From: Wenyingzhuangia sp. 2_MG-2023
Lineage (GTDB): Bacteria > Bacteroidota > Bacteroidia > Flavobacteriales > Flavobacteriaceae
Assembly: GCF_030548295.1 (NCBI RefSeq)
Contig: NZ_JAUOSB010000011.1
Location: 52,230-116,229, forward strand
Direction of reading: 5' to 3'
Length of the DNA: 64,000 nucleotides
Shown piece after piece: positions 49,715-59,572 of the stretch. Under the pieces are notes generated by a model, which worked only from the letters and a program-made list of their open reading frames with translations, made no database searches and had not been told where the DNA came from. Positions within the stretch are counted from its first letter, which is position 1. Each line of letters begins with the position of its first letter. The translations under genes and the position numbers were made by a program.

Positions 49715-51337
49715 ATGACAAAGTATTTAAAAATAGGAACTCTTTTGTTTTTTAGTGTTGTTTTTGCTAGTAACAAACCAAAACCTAATGTGTTGTTTAT
49801 TGCAGTTGATGATTTAAGACCTGAGTTAGGTTGCTACGGGTCAGATATAGCCATTACGCCAAATATAGACAAGTTAGCAAGTCAAGGTTTGTTGTTTAAT
49901 AAAGCTTATTGTCAGCAAGCAATTTGTGGACCTTCTAGAGCTAGTTTACTAACAGGAATTAGACCAGAAACAAGTGGAGTTTTTCATAACTATATAAAGT
50001 TTAGAGAAGTGAATCCTAATGTAGTTACGTTGCCACAACATTTTAAAAATAACGGTTACGAAACTGTGTATGCTGGAAAAATATTTCATCACGGAGATTT
50101 AGATGATGAAATGTCTTGGAGTAGGCAACCTTCTTACGATAGTTTAAAAGTGAAAGGAATTCCAAATCCTGTGGGTTTTGCATTAGAAAAAAATACAAAA
50201 GAAAGAACAGCTGCAAGAAAAGAAATGTTTGCTAAATATGGAAAAGTAGCAAAGTATGGTTTGGCAATGGGACAAGCTTATGAGTGTGCAGATGTTCCTG
50301 ATTATACATATAGTGATGGTTACAATACAGAGTTAGCCATTGCAACTATGAAAGATATGATTAGCAAAAGTAACCAACCTTTCTTTTTAGCATTAGGATT
50401 TAATAAACCTCATTTAAATTGGACATCTCCTAAAAAATATTGGGATTTATATAAAGAAGCTAATATTCCATTAACAACAGATATCAATAGTCCAGAAAAT
50501 GGAGCAACTATGGGGTTACACCCTTCTTTTGAATTAAGAGTTCGTAGTGGAATTCCCAAAAAAGGAGAGATAGATGATGAATTAGCAAGAACATTAAAGC
50601 ATGCCTATTTGGCTTGTGTAAGTTATGTAGATGCGCAAATAGGTAAAATGATTACCGCTTTAGAAAAATCTGGAGTAAGAGATAATACTATTATTGTTTT
50701 TTGGAGTGATCATGGATGGCATTTGGGAGATAAAGGAATTTGGGGAAAAGCTACTAATTATGAAATAGCAACTAGAGTTCCTATGATGATTTGGACTCCT
50801 GATATGTTAAAAAAGAATAGAGGTAGTGTTACAAATGCTTTGGTTGAACTAGTAGATATCTATCCTACATTATGCGATTTAGCTCAAATAGAAACTCCTA
50901 AACACGTAGAAGGAACAAGTTTTACTCCTTTATTAAAAAAGCCTAATCAAAAATGGAAATCAGCAGCTTTTAGTCAGTTTCCAACACCTGCATTAAGAGA
51001 ATGGGGAGCATACCCTATTAGACCTGCTATGAGAGAAACTTATTTTGGCCCTTTGTTAAAGGAAGTAGAAGAAAAGATTAAAAATCAACAAAAAGAAAAA
51101 TGGAATAGAGACCTGTTTGAAAATCATTTAATGGGCTATGCTATGCGTACAAAAAACTATCGTTTTATTGTGTGGAAAGATAGAGAGCATCCTAAAACAG
51201 AACCCCTTTATTATGAATTGTACAATCATAAAAAAGACCCTGCGGAAACGGTAAACATAGCAGATCAGAACCCAAAGTTGGTTGAAAAATTACTGAAACA
51301 ATTTAACAAAGGATGGGTTGGAAACCTTCCGAAATAA
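49715..51337 (+). CDS. S1-family sulfatase (iduronate-2-sulfatase-like, S1_7 style)
   Basis: A 540-residue exported sulfatase with a signal peptide (IGTLLFFSVVFASN). The nucleophile is Cys71 in CGPSRASLLTG, which anaerobic-type maturase converts to formylglycine. The metal-binding Asp pair is in VLFIAVDDLRPELGCYG, and IIVFWSDHGWHLGDKGIWGK is the second metal-site region. The overall form resembles the iduronate-2-sulfatase-like group, which contains carrageenan sulfatases in marine Bacteroidota. The exact position of sulfate removal cannot be told. It is the first gene of the plus-strand cluster; the FAD enzyme starts 11 bp later. Confidence 0.93.
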   Translation: MTKYLKIGTLLFFSVVFASNKPKPNVLFIAVDDLRPELGCYGSDIAITPNIDKLASQGLLFNKAYCQQAICGPSRASLLTGIRPETSGVFHNYIKFREVNPNVVTLPQHFKNNGYETVYAGKIFHHGDLDDEMSWSRQPSYDSLKVKGIPNPVGFALEKNTKERTAARKEMFAKYGKVAKYGLAMGQAYECADVPDYTYSDGYNTELAIATMKDMISKSNQPFFLALGFNKPHLNWTSPKKYWDLYKEANIPLTTDINSPENGATMGLHPSFELRVRSGIPKKGEIDDELARTLKHAYLACVSYVDAQIGKMITALEKSGVRDNTIIVFWSDHGWHLGDKGIWGKATNYEIATRVPMMIWTPDMLKKNRGSVTNALVELVDIYPTLCDLAQIETPKHVEGTSFTPLLKKPNQKWKSAAFSQFPTPALREWGAYPIRPAMRETYFGPLLKEVEEKIKNQQKEKWNRDLFENHLMGYAMRTKNYRFIVWKDREHPKTEPLYYELYNHKKDPAETVNIADQNPKLVEKLLKQFNKGWVGNLPK

Positions 51338-51348
51338 AAACATAAGAA

Positions 51349-53256
51349 ATGAAAAGAAGAGATTTTTTTAAAAAAGGAGTACAAGGTGCCGTAGCGGCAA
51401 GTATTATTCCTGTAACAGGCATGAGTGCAGCTAATTTGTACTTTGATGAGCAGGGAGAAACAAAATTAAATTCAGAAAGAGCATCTAGTGTAATTCGTAA
51501 AAAAACATTGGATTATGAGGTAGCTGTTATTGGAGGGGGAGTTGCTGGAGTTTGTGCGGCTGTTTCATCGGCTCGTAATGGTGCAAAGACGGTTTTGGTA
51601 CAAGATAGACCTGTTCTTGGTGGAAATGCTTCTAGTGAAGTTAGAGTACATTTAAATGGTGTTACACAATTAAAAGGAGGAATGCCAGAAAGAGAAACTG
51701 GAGTGGTAGAAGAGATTTTATTGCATAATAGATTTCACAATCCGCAAGAGTCTTATCCTGTTTGGGATCATATTTTGTATGATTATGTTACACAGACTCC
51801 TAATTTAAAGGTGATTTTAAATACTCAGGCTATTGAGGCTAAAATGGATGGTGACAAAATTAAGTCGGTTCGTTGTTGGCAATTAACTACTGAAACAGAA
51901 TTAACAATTCATGCAAATGTTTTTGTGGATTGTTCTGGTGACGGTTTGGTGGCTGCTACAGCTGGAGCTTTGTTTAGAACAGGTAGAGAGGCATCTTCTG
52001 AATTTAATGAGAAATATGCACCTAAGGTAGCAGATGGTTGGCAAATGGGAGCTACTATATTGTTAAGTTCAAAAGATATGGGAAAACCAATGCCCTATGA
52101 AGCACCACATTTTACCATTCCTTACAATTACAAAGAAGCTCATAAAAAAAGAAAGTTAAAGCATTTTTCTGAAGGAATTTGGTGGGTAGAAGTGGGGAGT
52201 GATAAAGATATTATTGCTGAATTTGAAGAAAATAGAGAAAAATTAATGGGCTATGCTTATGGAGTTTGGGATTACATAAAAAAAACAAATCCAGAAGCAG
52301 AAAATTATGCTTTAGATTGGGTGTGTTCTTTACCTGGAAAACGTGAGTCTAGACGTTTTATGGGAGATTATATTTTGTGTGAACCTGATATGTTAGGATA
52401 CAAACATTTTGACGATGCCGTAGGATATGGAGGTTGGTCTTTAGATGAACACAATCCTGGAGGTATTGAAAACCCATCAGAACCACCAAGTTATTTTCAT
52501 GAACATTTTACCAAAGTGTACGAAATTCCATACAGAAGTTTGTATTCTAAAAATATAGAAAATCTGTTGTTTGCAGGTCGTAATATTAGTCAGACTCATA
52601 TTGCTTTGTCATCATCAAGATTAATGGGAACTTGTGCTACTATGGGGCAAGCTGTGGGAACTGCAGCGGCTATGTGTATTGATAAAAATGTTTTACCACG
52701 TGATATTTACAAGAACTATATGAATGATTTACAGGAGCAATTGTTAAAAGATGATGCTTATATTCCTAATAGGCCTTCTAAAGATACTTCTGATTTGGCT
52801 AAAAAAGCAAGTTATGTATTTGCATCTTCTACAGCATCAGGAAATGCTAAGTTGTTAATAGATGGATATTCTAGAGATGTAGCAGATGTTGTTCATCATT
52901 GGGAGTCTGAAGGTAAAAATGCCAATGTGCAATTAGAGTGGGATAAACCTATTAAATTATCTCAAGTACTTATCAAATGTGATACCAATGTAAGACGTAA
53001 TCTAATGATGCGTAAAGATTCTAGAAACGATGATAAATTTACAAATACTGTTCCAGTTGAATTGTTAAAATCTTTAGACTTAGAAGTAAGAGTTAACGGA
53101 CAATGGATAAAAGTGGGTGAAGAGAATAAAAACAGAAAGAGGTTGATTAAATTTAATTTTGATAAAGTTAAAACCACAGCCATTAGAATCAACGTGAAAG
53201 ATACTTATGGAGCTAAAAATATTAGATTGTACGAGGTTAGGTGCTACCAAGCTTAA
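51349..53256 (+). CDS. Exported FAD-dependent oxidoreductase with C-terminal discoidin-like domain
   Basis: A 635-residue protein. The N-terminus is a twin-arginine-type signal (MKRRDFFKKGVQGAVAAS). The FAD dinucleotide fold starts YEVAVIGGGVAGVCAAVSSARNGAKTVLVQDRPVLGGNASSEVR (about 56-100), typical of the FAD_oxidored family (Pfam 12831). FAGRNISQTHIALSSSRLMGTCATMGQAVGTAAA (about 405-440) closes the flavin site. The last 150 residues (ASGNAKLLIDGYSRDVADVVHHWES to IRLYEVRCYQ) look like an F5/8-type C or CBM32-like beta-sandwich. The redox substrate is unknown. It is encoded between two sulfatase genes, so an oxidised or anhydro-galactan sugar is a reasonable guess. Confidence 0.85.
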   Translation: MKRRDFFKKGVQGAVAASIIPVTGMSAANLYFDEQGETKLNSERASSVIRKKTLDYEVAVIGGGVAGVCAAVSSARNGAKTVLVQDRPVLGGNASSEVRVHLNGVTQLKGGMPERETGVVEEILLHNRFHNPQESYPVWDHILYDYVTQTPNLKVILNTQAIEAKMDGDKIKSVRCWQLTTETELTIHANVFVDCSGDGLVAATAGALFRTGREASSEFNEKYAPKVADGWQMGATILLSSKDMGKPMPYEAPHFTIPYNYKEAHKKRKLKHFSEGIWWVEVGSDKDIIAEFEENREKLMGYAYGVWDYIKKTNPEAENYALDWVCSLPGKRESRRFMGDYILCEPDMLGYKHFDDAVGYGGWSLDEHNPGGIENPSEPPSYFHEHFTKVYEIPYRSLYSKNIENLLFAGRNISQTHIALSSSRLMGTCATMGQAVGTAAAMCIDKNVLPRDIYKNYMNDLQEQLLKDDAYIPNRPSKDTSDLAKKASYVFASSTASGNAKLLIDGYSRDVADVVHHWESEGKNANVQLEWDKPIKLSQVLIKCDTNVRRNLMMRKDSRNDDKFTNTVPVELLKSLDLEVRVNGQWIKVGEENKNRKRLIKFNFDKVKTTAIRINVKDTYGAKNIRLYEVRCYQA

Positions 53257-53302
53257 ATAAATAGAAAAGCAATGCTTTTTAATGAAATTTAATACCTAAG
53301 GC

Positions 53303-53322
53303 CTTATTTGTTTATAAATAAG
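53303..53322 (+). promoter_or_regulatory. Short hairpin in the 256-bp gap between the FAD enzyme and the second sulfatase
   Basis: CTTATTT pairs with AAATAAG over a 6-nt loop, about 45 bp after the stop codon. It is too weak for a sure terminator. The rest of the gap (53257-53512) is AT-rich and probably holds a separate promoter for the second half of the cluster. Confidence 0.35.
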
Positions 53323-53512
53323 AACTTAACTATTAAATGTTTAATATGAATTGTTTTTATTGGTTAAATAGATGATTAAAGTCAATATAATACTACTAGA
53401 TGGTAAAATTGATTGATGAATTACTGTAATCTTTTAGTTAATTTGTAAATTAATAAGATGAATGTTTTGAAATACTCATAATTAATACGTTTTAATTAAA
53501 ATATTACTAAAA

Positions 53513-54901
53513 ATGAAATTATATCAAATGCTTTTGTTGTTGTTGTTGGGACAACAATCGTTTTATGCTCAAAATAAACCCAATATTGTATTGTTATTTG
53601 CTGATGATGCGGGTTATATAGATTTTGGTTTTCAGGGAAGTAAGGTGATGAAAACTCCAAACTTAGACAAATTGGCAAATTCTGGTGTTACTTTTACACA
53701 AGGATATGTTTCAGATCCTACTTGTGGACCTTCAAGAGCTGGATTAATGACAGGAAAATACCAAGCAAGATTTGGATACGAAGAAATTAACGTTCCTGGT
53801 TTTATGAGTTCTCATTCTGCCTTAAAAGGAGACGAAATGGGGTTACCATTAGATCAACAAACCATAGGGAATTACTTACAAAAACAAGGTTACAAAACTG
53901 CTGCATACGGAAAATGGCATTTGGGAAATGCAGATCGTTTCCATCCTTTGAACAGAGGTTTTGATGAGTTTTATGGATTTAGAGGAGGAGCAAGAAGTTA
54001 TTTTGCTTACAAAAATCCTAAAGGAGATCACAAAATGGAAACCAATTTTGGTAAGTATGAAGAACCAGACCATTATGCCACGGATGTATTTGCAGAAAAA
54101 GCAGCAGACTTTATAGAAAGAAATAAAGACAATCCTTTCTTTGTTTACTTATCTTTTAATGCGGTTCATACTCCTATGGAAGCTACAGAAGAAGACTTAA
54201 AACAATTTCCACATTTAACAGGTAAAAAGAAAACGTTAGCTGCAATGACTTTAGCTTTAGATAGAGCTTGTGGTACCGTACTTAACAAATTAAAAGAGTT
54301 AGGGATAGACAAGAATACCATTGTTGTTTTTAGCAATGATAACGGAGGACCATCAGATAAAAATGCTTCAACCAATAAACCCTTAAGCGGGACCAAATCT
54401 AATCACTTAGAAGGAGGAATTAGAGTTCCTTTTTTAATGAGTTGGCCAGAAAAAATTAAAAAGAAATCGAGATATAATTACCCAATCATCACCTTAGATT
54501 TGTTGCCTACTTTTTATGCAGCGGCAGGGGGAAATATAGAGGATTTGAAAGATATTAATGGAGTAAATATTCTTCCTTTTGTTGCAAAAGAAAAAGAAGG
54601 AAGACCTCATGATATTTTGTTTTGGAAAAAAGAAACAAGAGCTGTAGTTAGAGAAGGAGATTACAAGTTGATCCGTTTTCCTGATAGGCCAGCAGAGTTG
54701 TATAACGTACCTAACGATATTTCTGAGCGATACAATTTAGCTAATCAATATCCAGAGAAAGTTAAAAGTATGTACAAAAAGTTATTTGATTGGGAAATGA
54801 CTTTGGAACGTCCGCTATGGTTACTTAAAAGAAAGTACGAACAATATGATGTAGATAGAATGAATCAATATAGAGAAGGGTGGATACCTGCAAAAGACTA
54901 A
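53513..54901 (+). CDS. S1-family arylsulfatase (S1_19 style)
   Basis: A 462-residue exported sulfatase (signal [18 protein letters not shown]). The formylglycine precursor is Cys71 in [20 protein letters not shown]. The first metal motif is [14 protein letters not shown] and the second [16 protein letters not shown]. The GYE ending after the motif and [18 protein letters not shown] fit the arylsulfatase A-like group that includes S1_19 enzymes, several of which desulfate carrageenan. The substrate is not proven. The GH16 gene follows by 10 bp and GH127 after that, so it is probably translated in one message with them. Confidence 0.93.
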   Translation: MKLYQMLLLLLLGQQSFYAQNKPNIVLLFADDAGYIDFGFQGSKVMKTPNLDKLANSGVTFTQGYVSDPTCGPSRAGLMTGKYQARFGYEEINVPGFMSSHSALKGDEMGLPLDQQTIGNYLQKQGYKTAAYGKWHLGNADRFHPLNRGFDEFYGFRGGARSYFAYKNPKGDHKMETNFGKYEEPDHYATDVFAEKAADFIERNKDNPFFVYLSFNAVHTPMEATEEDLKQFPHLTGKKKTLAAMTLALDRACGTVLNKLKELGIDKNTIVVFSNDNGGPSDKNASTNKPLSGTKSNHLEGGIRVPFLMSWPEKIKKKSRYNYPIITLDLLPTFYAAAGGNIEDLKDINGVNILPFVAKEKEGRPHDILFWKKETRAVVREGDYKLIRFPDRPAELYNVPNDISERYNLANQYPEKVKSMYKKLFDWEMTLERPLWLLKRKYEQYDVDRMNQYREGWIPAKD

Positions 54902-54911
54902 AATAATCAAA

Positions 54912-55892
54912 ATGAAAAAAATAAGTATTTTAATAGTAGCAACATTGTTTGCTGTTACAGCGTGTAGTAAAAAAACAAATCCAACTGTAAGTAAGGGAAA
55001 AACAAAAGTTGTAGTTCCTTTTTCGGATCCTGAAAATACAGGAAACTGGATTTTAAATACACAAGTTAGTGATGAGTTTAATGAAGCTAATTTAGATCGT
55101 GATAAGTGGCACGTAGTTGGAGAATTAGTGAATGGAGTTCCTAGTTATAAAAACCCAGATAGACCTAATAGATTGGATTGGGATGGTAGAGCTCCATCTC
55201 AGTTTTCTGGAGATAATTACCGATTTGAGAACGGAATGTTAAAGTTAGAAACTAGATGGGAACCTGATTTTGCGTTTAGTGATAAACCAGACAAGGTAGC
55301 GGGTAAAGATGTAAAGCATGAGAATATTACCACCGCTTGTATTATTGGTAGAAGAGAATTTTTATATGGTTATATGGAAATTAAATGTAAAGCTGCAGAT
55401 GCTGAGGTTTCTAGTGCATTTTGGGCTACAGGAGGGCAAACAGAATTTGATATGTTTGAATTTTTTGGAGATCACAGACAACCTAAAAAAGAAGCAGAAG
55501 GAAAAGATAAAGAACTATGGTGGTCTATACACGATTGGAGTAAAACAGGAAGAGGAAAAACAACGTACACAGAACATAAGTTTTATGATTTTAGAGTAGC
55601 TGATGATTTTCATGTTTATGGATATGACTGGAGTGAAAACGGAGTTAAAATTTATGTAGATGGAAAACTATTTAGAGATGTGTCTAGAAAACAAATCAAC
55701 GAATGGGACGATGTAAAATTAAGCAAAGGAGGAAACGGAGCTGCAGAAAATTATGTAATAACAAACCCTATTAAAATTTGGTTAGATCAAGAAACGTTTC
55801 CTTGGCATGGAGTTCCAGATTCTAAAGAAGATTTACATCCTTCTGGAAAAGTTGAATTTGAAATTGATTATGTAAGAGTTTGGCAGAAATAA
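54912..55892 (+). CDS. GH16 endo-galactanase lipoprotein
   Basis: A 326-residue lipoprotein (signal ends at the cysteine of LFAVTACSKKTNPT). The laminarinase-fold domain has the GH16 catalytic motif TEFDMFEFFG: Glu178 nucleophile, Asp180, Glu183 acid/base. Upstream are VSDEFNEANLDRDKWHVVG and YMEIKCKAADAEVSSAFWATGG, and FHVYGYDWSENGVKIYVDGK is the later strand pair. GH16 members of this lineage cut carrageenan, furcellaran, agarose or porphyran. The bulge-containing DMFE form fits a galactan-cutting GH16, but the exact specificity is open. It is directly between the S1_19-type sulfatase and GH127. Confidence 0.88.
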   Translation: MKKISILIVATLFAVTACSKKTNPTVSKGKTKVVVPFSDPENTGNWILNTQVSDEFNEANLDRDKWHVVGELVNGVPSYKNPDRPNRLDWDGRAPSQFSGDNYRFENGMLKLETRWEPDFAFSDKPDKVAGKDVKHENITTACIIGRREFLYGYMEIKCKAADAEVSSAFWATGGQTEFDMFEFFGDHRQPKKEAEGKDKELWWSIHDWSKTGRGKTTYTEHKFYDFRVADDFHVYGYDWSENGVKIYVDGKLFRDVSRKQINEWDDVKLSKGGNGAAENYVITNPIKIWLDQETFPWHGVPDSKEDLHPSGKVEFEIDYVRVWQK

Positions 55893-55928
55893 AAATTAAA
55901 AATAGGCTTTAGATAAATAAGTATCAAA

Positions 55929-57965
55929 ATGAAAAAATTAATAACAGGTGCACTTAGTGTAATCGTATTGAGTACTGGTTTTGCTCAAAAGAATGGAATT
56001 ATCAACAATTCTAACAGTAAAAATGTAAAGTTAAAAAGCATTGACATGGGAGATTGTCATTGGACAGAAGGATTTTGGGCTGACAAGTTTAAAGTTGCAG
56101 AAAAGTCTATGATTCCTTATATGCGTACAGTGTTAACAGGAGATATTGGTCATGGTCTTAACAACTTTAAAATTGCTGCGGGCTTAAAAGAAGGAGAGCA
56201 CAAAGGTTTTGCTTGGCATGATGGTGATTTTTATAAGTTTATGGAGGCTGAGTGTTATTTGTATGCTCAAAACAAAGACAAAGCTTTGTTAACAGAATTG
56301 GATGGATATATAGCTATTATTGCTAAAGCTCAAGAGGAAGATGGTTATATTGAAACCCAAATTCAGTTGAACAAAAAAGCAGATAGATACGAGAATAGAA
56401 AGTATCATGAAATGTACAACAGTGGTCACTTGTTTACGGCTGCCTGTATTCACTACAGAACTACAGGGCAAAAAAACTTTTTAAATTTAGCAATCAAACA
56501 AGCAGATTTGCTATATACTTTGTTTATGCCAGACAGCAAATTAATGGGACGTTTTGGTTTCAATCAAACTCAAATTATGGGGTTGGTAGAATTATACAGA
56601 ACTACAGGAGAGAAAAAATATTTAGTATTGGCAGAGAAATTTATCAACAATAGAGGAAAATATAAAGTAGAAGAAGTGTCTACTACTATTGGATATCCTA
56701 TTGGAGATATGGTACAAGAACGTACTGCGTTGCGTAAATCTACAGAAGCTGTAGGGCATGCTGTATTGGCATTGTATTACTACGCTGGTGCTGCTGATGT
56801 ATATGCAGAGACTGGTGAACAGGCTTTGATTGATGCTTTGGATAAATTGTGGTACAATGTAACAGATCAAAAAATGTATGTAACTGGAGCTGTGGGACAA
56901 ACACACTACGGAGCCTCTACCAACAGAGATAAAATTGAAGAAGGTTTTATTGATCAATACATGATGCCAAACATGACTGCTTATAATGAAACTTGTGCAA
57001 ATGTTTGTAATTCAATGTTTAGTTACCGTATGTTAGGGCTTCACGGAGAATCTAAATATGCAGATGTGATGGAGTTGGTGTTGTACAACAGTGCTTTGTC
57101 TGGAATTAATTTAGAAGGAGATAAATATTATTATTCAAATCCGCTTAGAGTAATCAAAGGAGCTAGAGATTATAGTAAAATGAATACTGAGTTTGCAACT
57201 CGTCAACCTTATTTAAACTGTTTTTGTTGTCCTCCTAACTTGGTAAGAACCATTGCTAAAGTTTCTGGATGGGCGTATAGTTTGTCTCAAAATGGTGTAG
57301 CTGTCAACTTGTATGGAGGTAACGAATTAAAGACAAAATTAGAAGATGGATCTAAATTAGAATTGACACAAGAAACACAGTATCCTTGGGATGGAACTGT
57401 TAAAATAACAGTAAACAAAGCTAAAAAAGCTGCTTTTGATATGATGTTAAGAATTCCTAACTGGGCTGTAGGTTCTAAAGTGATGGTGAATGGAAAAGAT
57501 GCTGGAGTTAAGGTTGCTGCAGGAGAATTTGCTACTATCAACCGTAAATGGAAAAAAGGAGATGTAGTGACTATTGATTTTCCTATGGATATTAAATTTG
57601 TAGAGGGGAACTCTAGAATTGAAGAAGTAAGAAACCAAGTAGCTATTAAAAGAGGTCCGGTTGTTTATTGTTTAGAGTCTGCTGACTTGCCTAAAGATGT
57701 TAAAATTATTGATGCATACATCAAAGGAGATGTAACTGCTCTAAAAGCAGAATACAAAGCTGATTTCTTAGGAGGTGTTTCTGCAATTACTGGAGATGTT
57801 TTATTACGTAAAGATTCACCAAATAAACACATGTATCATACAGTAACTAAACCTAAATGGGAAACGTATAAAACAACATTTGTTCCTTACTACGCTTGGT
57901 CTAACAGAAATGGTGGTAAAGAAAGTGAAATGTCTGTTTTCTTACCTATAGTATGGGGAAAATAA
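55929..57965 (+). CDS. GH127 glycoside hydrolase (DUF1680), possible 3,6-anhydro-D-galactosidase
   Basis: A 678-residue exported enzyme (signal ITGALSVIVLSTGFAQ). The (alpha/alpha)6 barrel covers about 40-450, with two beta-domains after it. The cysteine-nucleophile set is in the register of Bifidobacterium HypBA1 (offset 16, from memory): Glu338 for Glu322, Glu354 and Cys356 for Glu338 and Cys340, Cys433 and Cys434 in CFCCPPN for Cys417 and Cys418. GH127 enzymes include beta-L-arabinofuranosidase and 3,6-anhydro-D-galactosidase. The latter is favoured here only by context. It ends the plus-strand cluster and is followed by a bidirectional terminator. Confidence 0.9.
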   Translation: MKKLITGALSVIVLSTGFAQKNGIINNSNSKNVKLKSIDMGDCHWTEGFWADKFKVAEKSMIPYMRTVLTGDIGHGLNNFKIAAGLKEGEHKGFAWHDGDFYKFMEAECYLYAQNKDKALLTELDGYIAIIAKAQEEDGYIETQIQLNKKADRYENRKYHEMYNSGHLFTAACIHYRTTGQKNFLNLAIKQADLLYTLFMPDSKLMGRFGFNQTQIMGLVELYRTTGEKKYLVLAEKFINNRGKYKVEEVSTTIGYPIGDMVQERTALRKSTEAVGHAVLALYYYAGAADVYAETGEQALIDALDKLWYNVTDQKMYVTGAVGQTHYGASTNRDKIEEGFIDQYMMPNMTAYNETCANVCNSMFSYRMLGLHGESKYADVMELVLYNSALSGINLEGDKYYYSNPLRVIKGARDYSKMNTEFATRQPYLNCFCCPPNLVRTIAKVSGWAYSLSQNGVAVNLYGGNELKTKLEDGSKLELTQETQYPWDGTVKITVNKAKKAAFDMMLRIPNWAVGSKVMVNGKDAGVKVAAGEFATINRKWKKGDVVTIDFPMDIKFVEGNSRIEEVRNQVAIKRGPVVYCLESADLPKDVKIIDAYIKGDVTALKAEYKADFLGGVSAITGDVLLRKDSPNKHMYHTVTKPKWETYKTTFVPYYAWSNRNGGKESEMSVFLPIVWGK

Positions 57966-58026
57966 AGGAAAAGATTGTAGTTTTTATGTAGATATAACCA
58001 ATCTATACAAACAGAATTTAAAATTG

Positions 58027-58062
58027 AAAAGCCAGACGAACTTAATTGTTGTCTGGCTTTTT
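58027..58062. terminator. Bidirectional terminator between GH127 and the second GH16
   Basis: AAAAGCCAGAC (58027-58037) pairs with GTCTGGCTTTT (58051-58061) over a 13-nt loop, with T-runs outside. The two genes converge here. Confidence 0.92.
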
Positions 58063-58078
58063 TACTTTGTTATTTAAA

Positions 58079-59362
58079 CTATTCAGGTTTGTAAACGCGA
58101 ATCCAATCAAATTTGGATGTAGATCTTGTAGCACTTAATACTGACGGGTCTGTAAGGTAGGTAATTCCTTGTCTTTCTCTCCAAGGTTGAGCAGCAGCAC
58201 TGATAATAATGTACATGTCTTTGTTTAATCCGGTACCGTTTGTGTAGTTTAAAGGATCTATTTGATTGGTTGGAGTTTCTCTTACCAATTCTCCATCTAC
58301 ATAATATTTTAAAGTCCAAGGATCTAGCCATAAAACTCCATAATCATGATAGTCATCTGCCCACTGTGTACCTTTGTTGTCGTAATAATAGGTTTCTTGT
58401 CCACTAGGTTGGTAATCTCCGCTAATAGTTCCACCAGACCTGTCAAATGTGTGATGACTCAAATGCAATCTCTCGGAATAATAACTATGAGTTTTGTCTC
58501 CATAAGCTTCTAAGTTGTCAATTTCTTGACTAGAATCATCGCTCAACATCCAAACAGCAGTAGCAAGAGAAGATTCGCTAATTTTTACTCTAGCTTCCAT
58601 GTACATAGGATATCCAATTTTTGTTTTTGTACTAATACATCCTGTTTTTACATCTTGTCCAACAATGGTTGCTTTGTAAGTTAATTCTCCATTAACAATA
58701 GAGGCTTGTTCTGGAGAATAAATTGTAGAGGTGTTTGTGGCTGATTTATCTCCCGTAGCAGCTAATTTCTGAGGTCCCGTCCATCCGTTAAAAAATCTAT
58801 TTTGCCAATTGTTTGTAAATTCAGTAGAGGTTAAATCTGCGTAATTAAACTCGTTTGTAAAATCAGGTTGTAAAGTCCAAATTTTCCCTTTTCCAGCAGA
58901 AGGCAAATAACTCAAAGGTTCTGTAGGAGTATTGTCTACGTCTGTGGTAATGGTTTTTTGCGATCCGTATATAACAGCATTGTTACTACTTCTGGCATAC
59001 GCTCTAACGTAGTAGGTTGTACTAGCTTTTAAATGGGTAACACTTAAAGTAAAATCGTTTCCTGCAGAAGTAGCTATTTCTTTGTTTTCTTCTATTTTAG
59101 GAAGTTCAGTTTCGCTCCAAGTCAATCCTTTTTCCGCTACCGTAAAATTATCTTGTTCCACATAAACAATTCCTCCTCCGTTGATGGTAGAAAAAGTTTC
59201 TGTTTTTGAGACTGATTTGGTTACGATTCTAGTTGCGATTGTTTCTATGTCAGACGATTCTTTTTTACTACAAGACAACAGTGTTGTGGTAAAAAAAGAC
59301 ATTGTACTATAAAGTAATAGTCTTTTTGCTATTGAATTAGCAGTATAGTTTTTTAATTCCAT
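58079..59362 (-). CDS. GH16 beta-agarase/carrageenase-like lipoprotein with FN3-like domain
   Basis: A 427-residue lipoprotein; the signal ends at Cys31 (TTTLLSCSKKES). A fibronectin-III-like domain (about 44-142, ending TTYYVRAYARSSNNAVIYGSQKTITT) precedes the GH16 domain (about 160-427). The catalytic motif SQEIDNLEAYGD gives Glu280, Asp282 and Glu285. The sequence around it (AVWMLSDDSSQEIDNLEAYGDK) is closer to beta-agarase enzymes than the other GH16 in this locus. PWTLKYYVDGELVRE and FDWIRVYKPE are late strands. It would be surface-anchored and start galactan cleavage. It is monocistronic and faces GH127. Confidence 0.88.
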   Translation of the reverse strand: MELKNYTANSIAKRLLLYSTMSFFTTTLLSCSKKESSDIETIATRIVTKSVSKTETFSTINGGGIVYVEQDNFTVAEKGLTWSETELPKIEENKEIATSAGNDFTLSVTHLKASTTYYVRAYARSSNNAVIYGSQKTITTDVDNTPTEPLSYLPSAGKGKIWTLQPDFTNEFNYADLTSTEFTNNWQNRFFNGWTGPQKLAATGDKSATNTSTIYSPEQASIVNGELTYKATIVGQDVKTGCISTKTKIGYPMYMEARVKISESSLATAVWMLSDDSSQEIDNLEAYGDKTHSYYSERLHLSHHTFDRSGGTISGDYQPSGQETYYYDNKGTQWADDYHDYGVLWLDPWTLKYYVDGELVRETPTNQIDPLNYTNGTGLNKDMYIIISAAAQPWRERQGITYLTDPSVLSATRSTSKFDWIRVYKPE

Positions 59363-59572
59363 AAGTAACGTTAAAGAGTTTGTTTGATTTTTGTGAATAA
59401 TGTTTTTTCTCTAAAGCGTAAAGATCTGCGTATCCTCTAGTTTTATCAATAATAAAGACTAGACAATAACACAACAAAAGAATTGAATTCTATAAATAAG
59501 AAGTTAGAAATCCATGGCAACTGAAGAAGGCATAGAATAGATATGAACTTTAAAATGGATGTTGTCTAGTTA

